From NCBI GenBank assembly GCA_003586115.2, contig QVOM02000034.1:114653571-114717570 (forward strand): DNA of 64,000 bases, written 5' to 3'. Source of the stretch: Salvator merianae. Taxonomy: Eukaryota; Chordata; Lepidosauria; Squamata; Teiidae. Each line of letters begins with the position of its first letter. Position 1 is the stretch's first letter. Below the pieces are notes generated by a model. The model was not told the DNA's origin and ran no database searches. It worked only from the letters and a program-made list of their open reading frames with translations. Positions 9,940 through 19,640 of the stretch are shown here, one piece after another. Both the position numbers and the translations under genes were made by a program.

Positions 9940-10140
9940 TTCAACACTATCCTTAATTCAAGGACAGGGCCAGAACATATGTTCCTATCATCCTTCCTCC
10001 CTACAGGTGCCCTTAGCATTCATTCAAGTAGCAATCTTCATGGAGATTAATTTAGCAGGTATATAGTAATCTCTCCATAAAATATTATCTGGGATTAGTT
10101 GAGATGGTAATACCCACATAATAAATTACATTGGACTTGG
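9940..10140 (-). pseudogene. L1 ORF2 C-terminal scrap, minus strand
   Basis: On the minus strand the order WRDYYIPAKLISMKIA, then GTCREEG, then EHMFWPCP and IKDSVENK is readable with stops and slips. It matches the L1 C-terminal order WYxTPxKL, Cys, GTxxHMWWxCP, IKxFW. It is an old fragment unrelated to the L1 at the window start, which lies on the other strand. Confidence 0.6.
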
Positions 10141-10170
10141 TCCAGTGCAGAAGATTCCACTGTTTCACAT

Positions 10171-10963
10171 GTATGTGTGTGCATGCACGTACTATTTAAA
10201 GAAGAATTGAAACGTCAGCCTGGGTTGTTGACACATAAGTTCCATTTGGTTCTGTGATACATTCACAGTATCTTAAATAAAAACAAAAGTAAGATTTGCC
10301 TCTTTCAGCTGCATTCTGTTAGAACCTCTGATTGTTTTCAGAAGCAACTTCAGCTTCTGGGAGTAAATACTAATACACTTATGCTACTCTACTGTGATTA
10401 AAGTACACAAGCCATTTTCAGTTGGAAATCTTGATTGTGAATTCCAGTACACCAGTGGTGGTTCACAAATATAAAGGCAACTCTCTACACATTTGAATTA
10501 TGGGAGATTTGCTCCTTCAATGATATTGAGTTTTTCAAAACAGACTAATGAGAATTATTTTGAGAATACCCAAGGGCACACCACACTCTAACACTGCATT
10601 CACAAGAAGTAACATATCTATGCTTTATTCCAGAAGACATCTGGATGCAGCTTTTACAGAAGGCTCATAGGTGTGATTGTTCACACACCAGTCTGTCCCT
10701 CATGAACATTTTAGGCGAAGGAAGTGGAATAGAGATAGAATGAAGACAGGGGGCTGCATGCTACTGTCTTTAAGTTACTTTTGAGATGTCTGGGCATTTT
10801 CGCACTTACATGAGATTAGCAAGTTTCAGGCCAGTGAAGATGAGGTCCATTAGCTTCCCTTCACATTTGCCAGCAATCGAGAAGACTGCAAGCTGACCAG
10901 CAGAGGGAGCAGTGCAAATGGGAATACACTAGGTAGGGACCTCCTTCAAAATCACAGAGACTA
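10171..10963. other. Unannotated stretch
   Basis: Moderately AT-rich sequence with frequent stops on both strands. No coding frame, terminal repeat pair or LINE motif recognised. Confidence 0.4.
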
Positions 10964-11144
10964 GGGCCCTTTCTGCACTTGGACATATTCCAGATTATAT
11001 CTCAGAATAGGGACTTGCCATCTGCATGCTAGTGTAGACTATGGTAGACCCTGGGCAAGACCTTTCATAGTTTGCACTAGCATGTGCATAGCAGGTCCCT
11101 ATTCTGGGATATAATCCATAATAAGGCCAAGTGCAGAAAGGGCC
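10964..11144. mobile_element. 181-bp foldback DNA element
   Basis: The ends GGGCCCTTTCTGCACTTGG and CCAAGTGCAGAAAGGGCC are near-perfect inverted repeats, and the interior continues the palindrome. ATTATATCTCAGAATAGGGAC on one side pairs with GTCCCTATTCTGGGATATAAT on the other, and CTGCATGCTAGTG pairs with CACTAGCATGTGCA. The whole element is one hairpin with a small loop. The GGCCC-TTTCTGCAC end resembles the family at 34756-35214. No target duplication is evident. Confidence 0.8.
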
Positions 11145-12293
11145 AAGGTATGAAAACATAGAGCTACAAATCTGACCATAGAGCTAGGAATCAAAGAGAG
11201 AAACGTGTGTTTTCGAAGCGGGCCCCTCCCTGCCACCATTTTAGACCCGGCAGCATTGTAAACACACCTCCCCCAATCTGTGCTTGATTGGGCAGCTTGG
11301 AATCAGGACAACAAATTACTTCTCCAGCCTTCCCCAGCTTCAGGTGAGCATCAGGTGCATCTCGGTGCAATTCAGAACTACTGGGGCCATTAGAGAGTGC
11401 AGACACACTTGTCTAGTGAGAGAACAAGAACGTTCTTCTTGCTAAGAGTGAAAACGTCCTTTCTTTTGCTATATATGAATGCAGCCTTTAAAACAACCTG
11501 ACTGGAACAAACATAAAGCCTGCAAAAAATGGTGGACAGTGTAGAAGAGTGCAGGTGGAAGCCTGTCACCACCCTTAACATCAGTTTATGGGTTTCATTT
11601 GAACATACAATGGACAGGAATTTCCCCTGCACTCACCTGTGCTGCCCACTACTGACCATTAAATCCACAGCCAGACCATTCAAGCTACTAAATGAGACTG
11701 AAGGTATTGTCAGATTCCTGGCCTTCTAAACTGTATCTTCTGGAGCCATTAAATTCTATCATACCAAGCCACCAACACTTGCTGTTAGGATGGCCACAGA
11801 CAGTCACCCCATGGCCACCAATTGTTAGTGGTTCCTGCCACCAGCTGCTATTTGCTCAGGAAAAACCTGGGTGTACTGTAGTGCAAATAATTGTTTTATA
11901 AACCTGTACATTTAAAATTCTTCAGTAGGCTGCCACCACCCAAAGAAGATTCCCCACACCTGAGCTGCAGCTCCTGCATCTGGTCCTTGATGAACTCTCC
12001 TGTGCATCACACACACAAACTTCTGCCTTCCTGGCCATGAGTTCATTCACAAAATCTCTTTCCTTTCTGTTCAGCAACTGTGAAGAAGAAAGGGAAGGTA
12101 TTTTTTCAGCAGGTGAACAGGCTGGGTGGGAGAGACAGGTCAATGGGGAGATAAGCAAAACAGTTGTTTTTTGAATGGTTCAGAAGACCTCATCAAGCAC
12201 TAGAAGAAACCAAACTATTCCTACTTGGGAATCTTATCTCTTAAAATTTCATATTGTGACCAGTGTAAATCAGTTACACCTGTGGTAGATACA
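11145..12293. other. Unannotated stretch
   Basis: No conserved protein motif, terminal repeat or LINE tail recognised. Short frames (66-80 codons) have no supporting features. Confidence 0.4.
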
Positions 12294-12485
12294 CCAATGG
12301 CTTGTCACTTTAAGAATAAGTGTTCACATGTTGCTGGAAGGGGAGATTGCTGGCCGTGGGGTCTCCATTTTGCTGTAGCAGGCAACTGCAAGACCCACCC
12401 AGGGAAGAGTGTGTTTTCACAGCCAGCGATCTCCCCTTCCAGCAACATCCAAACACCCATTCTTAAAGTGACAAGCCATCATTGG
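12294..12485. mobile_element. 192-bp palindromic MITE
   Basis: The left arm CCAATGGCTTGTCACTTTAA, and further in TTGCTGGAAGGGGAGATTGC, pairs with the right arm GCGATCTCCCCTTCCAGCAA and TTAAAGTGACAAGCCATCATTGG. Arms are about 75 bases with a loop of about 40. The flanks share TAGATA (12286-12291 and 12487-12492), which may be part of a duplication. No coding capacity. Confidence 0.8.
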
Positions 12486-12930
12486 ATAGATAGCACTGAG
12501 GGTTGACTTCTCTTTGCTGAAGATAACGAGGACTCTATAAATATATAGGGCTTTAAAGTGTATTTGTTACAGTATATGCTTCAGAAGTCTCACAAGTCTC
12601 TTAAAATGCTGCAGTCAACTTGATTAAATTGGGTGGTTGCTTTTTCAGTACTAAAGCACTGAGGGGCTCCTATGGCACCCAGCAAACTCCTATAGTTCCC
12701 CTTTTCTTTCTTCAGCAAAGTGAGCCAGACACAAAACCTGCCATGGCCAAGTATGATCTACAAGCATATCTCATATGAGGCAGCAAGTTCACATTATATA
12801 AGCATGTCTCAAAACATACAATTTTTGTTTATAGCCAGAGCAAATATTTTAACACTGCTTGCTTGACATGATGAAAACTGTGTTCTGTGTCCCAATTTTG
12901 AATTCAATAATCTAATGCCTTCCTGATTCA
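12486..12930. other. Unannotated stretch
   Basis: AT-rich spacer; nothing recognised. Confidence 0.4.
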
Positions 12931-13282
12931 GGATGCCTCCAGACTCAGGTTAAAACCTGTGATTCTCCTGGGATTATATTGGGAATATTATACATGTGGC
13001 ATTCCCAATATAGTCTTGGCGTATCGAGGTGATATCCTGAAACATCACTATTGCAGGAAACCTGGAATCATTCCTAGATTTCCTGTAATAGCAACGTTTG
13101 GGGATATTCCCATAATAGTGAACACTTACTTCTGTCTGTCTGCTGCTTCTGTGATTGTTCCTTTTGAAAATACCCAGATGCTAGTGAATCAGGCAAGAAA
13201 AAGCAAAGGGAAGTAGATGGGCACTTGACTAGCATACAAGTATTTTCAAAAAGAACAAATGAAAGCAACAGAGAGACACAAG
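12931..13282. repeat. Hairpin-rich dispersed repeat, copy 1
   Basis: It shares a start (GCCTCCAgA, AAAACcTGTGAT, TTGGGAAT, GGCATTCCCAAT) with 22573-22885. Three nested hairpins are visible: TATTGGGAAT/ATTCCCAATA at 12978-13012, CTATTGCAGGAAA/TTTCCTGTAATAG near 13050-13090, and a long pair 13134-13190 with 13222-13279 (TTTTGAAAATAC, ATGCTAGT and complements). Probably a non-autonomous DNA element; family not identified. Confidence 0.65.
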
Positions 13283-13856
13283 TATGAGACTGCACTTGCC
13301 TTCCACAGTTGAGAGGAGCGGCAAGAGGCCATCAAAGGATCTTGTTTGGATCCCTCAGTTGTCTCTTGTCATCTGAAGGCAGCTCTTAAGAGTGAATTTA
13401 AAAGACAGACTACATGGATCCTTTCTTGTAACCCTTCCTAACGTCTTTGTTCTACAGGGATTTTCATTAGCGTATGCCCTGATCTTGTCCTCCAACAACT
13501 CATTGCTCTTGACAAGCGTGGATTTAATTGAAAGAATATCAAGCTGTGACAATGACTCAGGTGTGAAGGCCATTTCTCTTAGCAGATTAAATCCAAGCTA
13601 ATGACTGAGATTTTTAAAATTATTATTTAATTCTCATCCCTCACTTAGGGAGGGGAGAATAATACTGCCTTATTAAATATAATTCTAGACAGGTTGCTTT
13701 CTAGGATGTTCTACCATCCACATTTTGCTCTATCAGGTCCATGTTATAGCTCAGATAAACCACTTTTCTTGTATCAGTGAAACTAATTGATGCATCATAT
13801 TTAAATCATAAGGCAGAGTCCATCTTGGATGATTTGAGTATTATTAAGAGTGATGA
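13283..13856. other. Unannotated stretch
   Basis: No recognisable gene or element. It ends at the target site of a hAT copy. Confidence 0.4.
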
Positions 13857-13864
13857 GAAGACAC

Positions 13865-14565
13865 TAGGGGTGTGCACGAAGCTTCGTGGCATTCGATTTT
13901 CGATCGAATTTCGTGATTCCGTGCCCTTCGCATCGAATGCGAAGGGCACCAGAAATCACGAATGCGAATTGCGAAGGTCCCTCAATTTTTCGAAGTATTT
14001 CGGGACCTTCGCAATTTGCCAAAGTCTCACCTCTCTAGGCTGTCAGCGCTGGCGCTGACAGCCTAGGGTGAATCAGCCAGCCAGCAGCGAGTGGAAGTGC
14101 AGAAAATTCAACGGAAGGGAGGGATTCCCTTCCCGTTGATTTTCCTTCTCTTCCCCTCACTGACTCACCCCCCCTAGGCTGTCAGCGTGAGCGCTGACAG
14201 CCTAGGGTGAATGAGGCAGCCAGCAGACATCGGAAGCAGATAAATCAAGGCGAACGGAAGACCTTTTTGCCTTGATTTCTCTGCTTCCGATGGCGCTCGC
14301 CTCTCTCTCATCCCCCCCCAGTCTGTCATTACACTGACAGACTGGGGGGGGGAATGAGAGAGAGGCGAGCGCAATCCGAAGCAGAGAAATTAAGGCAAAG
14401 CTCTTCCCTTCGCCTTGATTTATCTGCTTCCGTTCGCGGCAAAGATTTTCGCCGCGAAAACGAAGGGCTTCATTTTCGTGCGTATTTTTTCGCACGAAAA
14501 CGAAGCCTAGGAGCTTCGCAGTCCTGCAAAGCGAAAAGGGAAAAGTGCCTTCGTGCACATCCCTA
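13865..14565. mobile_element. hAT-type non-autonomous element (copy 2)
   Basis: Ends TAGGGGTGTGCACGAAGC and TTCGTGCACATCCCTA match copy 1 (3058-4057). The duplication GAAGACAC is perfect at 13857-13864 and 14566-14573. It is 701 bp. The interior has the same design as copy 1 but different modules: CCTAGGCTGTCAGCG with its complement CGCTGACAGCCTAGG, CTCTCTCATCCCCCCC with its complement, and CAGTCTGTCATT/AATGACAGACTG-like pairs. No transposase. Confidence 0.92.
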
Positions 14566-14573
14566 GAAGACAC

Positions 14574-15219
14574 TACTATTTAAGTTTTCATAGAATTCAT
14601 GGGTATGGTTTGGGCCTAAGTCAATCAACAAAGTGAATGCCAGAGCCTTGCCAAAGAAGAGAGGACCATCTTCTCCTAGACAGCCTGTCAGAGTGAGAGT
14701 TGAGACTACCTGTCTGGTGCCGTGGCAATTCATCCCAGTTGAACCTCAGTGACTGCTACCTGTGACTGTGACTGTGGCTGCTGTTGCTGACTGGGGTCTG
14801 AATCAATTAGTAACTTCCTGCAACACTTTTGTGCATCAGCTAGCTGGCTGCTCTGACCAATAGAGACATGCTGCTTATAGCAAAGGGCCCACCACCAAAG
14901 GAGTCACTACTAGAGGGGCAATGCCAAAGGGGTTCATCATTTTGGTGAGTTACTTTGGGGGAATGAAAGTGAAAGTCTTCACACTTAGCTGTGGCTCCTG
15001 ATTGTGTTTTTGTATCCCTTCTCTATTAGGAGGTGTGTTTTTCAGGGGTTACTAGTTATTCAGTTGTTCTCTGTTGTGTGTTTCTGTTTGAATTGGGAAT
15101 GCACCTGGGGGAGGTGAGATGAGGTTGACAGGAAGTCATGTGATGTTACCAGATGATTTAGATGGCTCAAGGTTATCACCTTTTCAAGTCTCTCCTTCCC
15201 CTCACAGATTATCTGGTGC
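14574..15219 (+). other. Region upstream of an old L2; possibly its 5' UTR
   Basis: No ORF of note. It lies directly upstream of the L2 endonuclease start and on the same strand, and contains GT-rich and CTG-rich runs. That it is L2 5' UTR is inference from position. Confidence 0.35.
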
Positions 15220-15284
15220 CATACCTTTTGAGCCCTCTTGCCTCATGTCTCTACTGTTGAATGCCAAATCATTTTATAATAATT
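15220..15284 (+). pseudogene. L2 endonuclease N-terminal fragment, before the hAT insertion
   Basis: Codons read SLLLNAKSFYNN, the L2/CR1-type endonuclease start (LNARSxNNK), which binds metal through its Asn. The sequence is then cut by a 2.2-kb transposon and resumes at 17449 with GFIRDLIINEGADF, the next block of the same domain (compare LIHDLILDEGADL at 59170). This continuity shows a single host L2 split by an insertion. Confidence 0.75.
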
Positions 15285-17448
15285 TAGGGATGTGCATGAA
15301 AGAATTTTTCGTTGTTCGTTTTGTGATGCAACAAAGCACCAAAGCTTCATTTTCGCGCGAAAACATGAGGCGTGAAAAGGGACAGCTTCGTTTTCATTGC
15401 GAAAATATTCGCAAAAATCAAGGGCACGTTACTTTAAAAAAAAACAAAGCAAACTATCAAAAAATGTACAGTAATTTCTGTAGGAAAAAGGCACCCCCAT
15501 CCACCCCTCATATCCACCTTTGAGTGTTCTCCTTGCTAGCAAAATGAGGTGGCATTTTTTATAAGGTAAAAATTGCACGGAGCTGCGCTATAAGCAATTA
15601 CCTGTTTAAACGATGGCTAGCATTCGCGAAGCCGCAATGCTATGCCGCCACGAGTACACCCAGAGGAACGCGAGGTTGCGTGGAAATGCTCGTTTTCCCT
15701 AATCTGTACACAAACGCAAGTGAAAGGTATTCCCTTCGCATCGATTTTTCGCAGTTTTCGATGGGTCTCTCTCCCCCTATTCTTTCTGTGTGCGCGTGCG
15801 CGCAGCGTGACTGCACTTTACTTTGGCAATCGAATGGATCAGAAATTATTTCTTATTGGCTTCTGTATTGATATCAGTGTTTGGCCTTTGGATTTTGAAT
15901 GACTTCTCTTGGTTTGTTGTGCACCCTGTTTATTTTTGTTCGATTCCTTGCTACCAGGGAAACAGGTACTCCATTTGACATTTGATGTTTTCGTTTAAAA
16001 TATGGGTGGGGGTGGCTCGAAAACACCATATAAAAGAGACTCTGAAGAACCATTAAGCCCTTCTTCTTTTCGGGTGGATTGGAGCTGGGCTGTCACTGAC
16101 TGAAGGAGGAGGTAGCTCTCTCTCTTCAGACCATGACATGGACTTCATGTGGTGGGGTAGTCTAGTGGCTCTCTGGGGTTCTCTCTCACGTTTCTCTTTT
16201 GTCTTGTGTTCTTTTTACTGCTCATCTCTCAGGTCTTGTGCTTCGCCCTCTCCACGGTGATTGGGGTCTTGGCTGAACTCTTTGTCCACCATGCCCTTTT
16301 AAGGTGTGTGTGAGTCAAATGACCTTATTAAGCCCTGCCTGGGAAGGGAGACTTTCCAAGCTAGTAGCAGGTTACCTCTTTTTCCCGCTTTAGACTCTGT
16401 TCACACACTTCAGTATGTACGCGAATCAGTGCTGACATGCACCTACTCCAGTCTTTTTCTTCATTCAGCAGCCTCTATTCAGTAGCCGGTGTGGGCAAAT
16501 CATTCATACCCTCATAGCTTTGTAGCGTCTGGGCATAGCTTGGACTGGCCAGCATCGCTTAAACATCAGTTTCTCTTCCAACCACAAGCCTGCCCTTGTC
16601 TTCAAAGCTTCGCTAAACTTTTTTACACAGACAATAATTGTGATCGTGAAGTTTTTCAAGGTGAAAAATAAACAGGTCACTATTAACTCAATTAGACAGA
16701 GTCCAGTCCTCCTTATGAGGAGGGAGGGCTCAGTGGCACACGAAGTAATGGGCTTCAATTAAGTGCAATTGAGAAGACTGGGAGGCAGGAAGAGCAAGTT
16801 GCAACATAATAGCTATCCCACTAGATGAGTGTGGGGGGAGAAGTGTTAGTGCTTAGAAGCGCTCCTTGTCCCCTCTTTTTCTTCTGCATCAACTCTGTGT
16901 GTGTAGAAGGCGCATGGGAACTAAGCAAAAATGGAGGAATCCCTCCGTTCAGTAGATGCTACCATCGTTGCTCTGTAGTTTCGGTGGCTCACAGCGGCAG
17001 CCAAAACGGCTGCTGACAATTTTGCCCAGCTCTCCTGCCTCGCCCTAGATTTACAAAAAAGAGAACTGTAGCTAGCACAACGCACTTCAATCAATTTCAT
17101 TAACTGGTCAAAGAACTCTAGGCATCCTGAGTTATATGCTCGTGCGGGATAAAATAGCATCTTTCGTCATTGCTTACACTGGCCCTCTCCGACCTCTGCT
17201 GATGGTTTTAGCATTGAGGCAGCAAGGCTTCGATGCTTTGAAGCAACGAAGGCGCTAGCGGTGAAAAAAGAGGGAGGCTTCGAGCAAATGGCGAAGGTCC
17301 CAAACTTCAGCGAAAGTCACCAGGATCTTCACCATTCGCATCCACTCTTCGTTTTTCAGCGTAACTCTTTTCGCATTTCGTGTGAAAATGGAGAAAACAC
17401 CATTTTCGTACAAAATTTGAACATTACAAACTCTTTGGCACATCCCTA
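15285..17448 (-). mobile_element. hAT-type element, copy 3, reverse orientation and about 2.2 kb
   Basis: The left end TAGGGATGTGCATGAAAG and the following GCGCGAAAAC, GTTTTCATTGCGAAAAT match the right end of copy 1 read in reverse. The right end (CATTTGC near 17280, CGAAGTC-like blocks, TTTGGCACATCCCTA) matches its left end reversed. So the copy is inverted and degraded. It carries one family module near 15725-15815 (TTCCCTTCGCATCGATTTTT, then CTCTCTCCCCC). About 1.3 kb at 15890-17170 has no match in the other copies and includes ATATAAAAG near 16030, a TATA-like string. No transposase frame is seen. No target duplication is recognisable (TAATAATT versus CATGGTTT). Confidence 0.7.
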
Positions 17449-17904
17449 CATGGTTTTATCCGTGATCTGATTATCAATGAGGGAGCTGACTTTGTGTATA
17501 TTACTAAGTCCTGGGTGAGAGAACTTGGTGGAGTAAACCTGACCTACCCTTGCCCACCATGTTTCTCAGTGCAGCATCAGCCCAGGCTAGAGAATCAGAG
17601 TGGAAGAATTGCACTGCTTACAGAACTACCATCTCACTCACCATAAACCCCCTGCAGACTAAGACAGGCCTTGGTTGTTACTAAGACAACAAAACATATT
17701 ATAGATACAGTTGGTGTACAGCAACTGCAGCTCAACAGATTCTTTGAACTTCAACATACAAGCTGAGTGCTGTCACAGGACCAGTTTGGGATCTCATGAC
17801 CTCCATGACAGCTTTGGAACTGTCTCCACTTGTTACTGGTCTGACATTTGAAGCAGGGCATACCCTGGATTTAGTTTTCACCTGGAAGGCCACGGTTGGA
17901 CATC
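17449..17904 (+). pseudogene. L2 endonuclease fragment, after the hAT insertion
   Basis: Readable L2 blocks in broken frames: FIRDLIINEGADFVYITKSW (compare ACITETWID in the younger copy), ELGGVNLT-PCPPCFSVQHQP, then LMTSMTALELSPLVTGLTF and AGHTLDLVF. The Glu of TETW has become Lys here (TKSW). The GDFN region is not clearly readable. Homology runs to about 17880-17900, close to a retroposon target site. Confidence 0.75.
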
Positions 17905-17915
17905 GTCAATGTAAT

Positions 17916-19114
17916 CCGTATCAGAAGAGTACACGCAGTGAATTCGTCTTCTGATCGTTCCCACAGTTACAGTTTAACATGGAGTCAATTCGTACTTGCT
18001 CGTTCCCACACTGATATTTCCCGTGCTTGGCAGTACCCTTTCTGCCTCCACCCCTCGTCAAATTCTCCTCCCTATGCAGTCAGTGATTGCTACAGACCCA
18101 ACGTTCAAACCTTGACGTCACAGGGGTGGGAAACTCCAGCTCCGCTCTCTGTATGTCCCCGCTGCTGCTTCAGAACAGGGATTCACTTGGCAGCATTACT
18201 AGGCATTCGCCATTTGCTCCTTCTCCTCCCTGCAGCCTCTGTCTACACAAGCAGAACTTTAAAACTATGTTCACTTTAAAACTATGAACTTTAAGCTTTT
18301 TAAAGTTCTTTTGAAATACGTATGAGAGCTCCCCTGCTGATGCACTTTAATGCAACTGCGCAATTTAAAAGTAGCGTAAAAGCAGGGAGAGGTCCATAAC
18401 AAAGGGAAAAAGTGGGGAGGGAACGTGGGGGGGCTCTAGTATTTTGACAGTGCTGCTATTTTGACTCATCTTCCTCCCGCTGTGTAGCTGTGTAACTGTG
18501 TGCTGACGAGGCAAAACTCCAAACAGGCGCAGTTTATTTTTTGCTTTAAAGAGCAGACGGAAGTGGAGAAAGCCTTTAATTTCTTCCTGGCAGGACCACA
18601 GCTTAGCGATGAAGGAGGATGATTTCTTTTCCCCTGGCAGTGAGGGAAGGGGGGATAATGGAGGCAGAGGAAACTACTGTGCTTCCTGCCCACCCACAAA
18701 GTCTGTCATTGGACGGTACAAAATGGGGATCCCTCCCTCTGCACGCCCCCCAAAACAGTACGGTCCCTCTCAAATAATCGCTTTCCCCGTGCCCACAGCA
18801 CAAAGTACGGCGCGCTAGCGATCTGGAACGGCTTGAGAGTTCATTAAATCTGAAGACAAAGTAATCCGGATTTCGCCAATTTAATCCATAAAAATTACGG
18901 AACGGCAAGATCATGTCGGGACAGCGGGAACTGAAGACAGCCTGTAAACTGATTAAATGCCGTGTCAGAACGCAGCCAAATTGTCAGTGGTATAGCCCTC
19001 TAAGTATGTTTTAATACTTTACATAGTTTATCTTTTTAGTATTTGTGAGTTATCCTCAGACATTTTGGTAAAGGACAGAATATAAAGTTGTAAATAAATA
19101 AATAAATAAATAAA
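17916..19114 (+). mobile_element. 1.2-kb retroposon inserted in the L2
   Basis: An 11-bp near-perfect duplication flanks it: GTCAATGTAAT (17905-17915) and GTTAATGTAAT (19115-19125). The 3' end is TATCCTCAGACATTTTGG, then AAAGGACAGAATATAAAGTTG, then AAAT repeats: a decayed form of the L2-type 3' tail (GCCCTGAGxC...GGGCGG-ATAAA). The body up to about 18980 has no recognisable protein. It includes TTCTGATCGTTCCCAC/TTGCTCGTTCCCAC repeats, so it may hold a further DNA element. Structure suggests a SINE or truncated LINE that carries extra sequence. Confidence 0.65.
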
Positions 19115-19125
19115 GTTAATGTAAT

Positions 19126-19640
19126 ACACTCCTCTCCTGATGGGATGGCAGATATATTAGGATAGTCTTCCCCTGCAGGCTCATAAAATCTGATAGATTC
19201 TTGGATGCTCCGGGGAAATTTCCAGAGGTCAGAGTTGGCGATCTTGTTAAGGTCCTTGTGAACCTGTGCATAATAAAGTCTATTTAATCATCTTCTTTAC
19301 TGACACATATTTCTGATATAGCATCATGGGACTTTTGCCTCTTTTACCTTTCCTTGTGGAGTTATGGAATAATGAGATTCAATCAGATATTGATATGATT
19401 TTTCTTGAGTGCCCACTCCAGTGTTGTAGAGTCTAAGCTGCTTCTTGGCTTTCTGATGATCCATGGAGGATAAAATACACGAAGAGACAGCTAGACAGAA
19501 AGTGGTGTACCATTCTGTACAAGCATGACCAAACACATAATGACTACTGCATGGCAATGAAGGCAGAAGGAAAAGTTTATTTTGCAGCCTCCATCATATC
19601 CTCAAGTAGCCATTCAACAAAGTTTTTTAGGGAGATGAAG
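19126..19640 (+). pseudogene. L2 region between endonuclease and reverse transcriptase
   Basis: Nucleotide-level similarity to the younger L2 at 59780-60190 is visible: TGATAGATTCTTGGATGCTC against TGAGCGATTCCTGAATGCTC, and CATCATATCCTCAAGTAGCC against CATTGCATCCTCAAGTAACC. Order and strand agree with 17449-17904, so this is the same old L2 beyond the retroposon. Homology fades after about 19632. Confidence 0.7.

Noticed and set aside
13777..14573. Frames of 66-123 codons around 14000-14570
   Set aside because: Artefacts of alternating inverted modules in hAT copy 2.
15285..17448. An 8-bp target duplication for hAT copy 3
   Set aside because: The flanks TAATAATT and CATGGTTT do not match. 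The insertion is inferred only from L2 continuity and the two ends.
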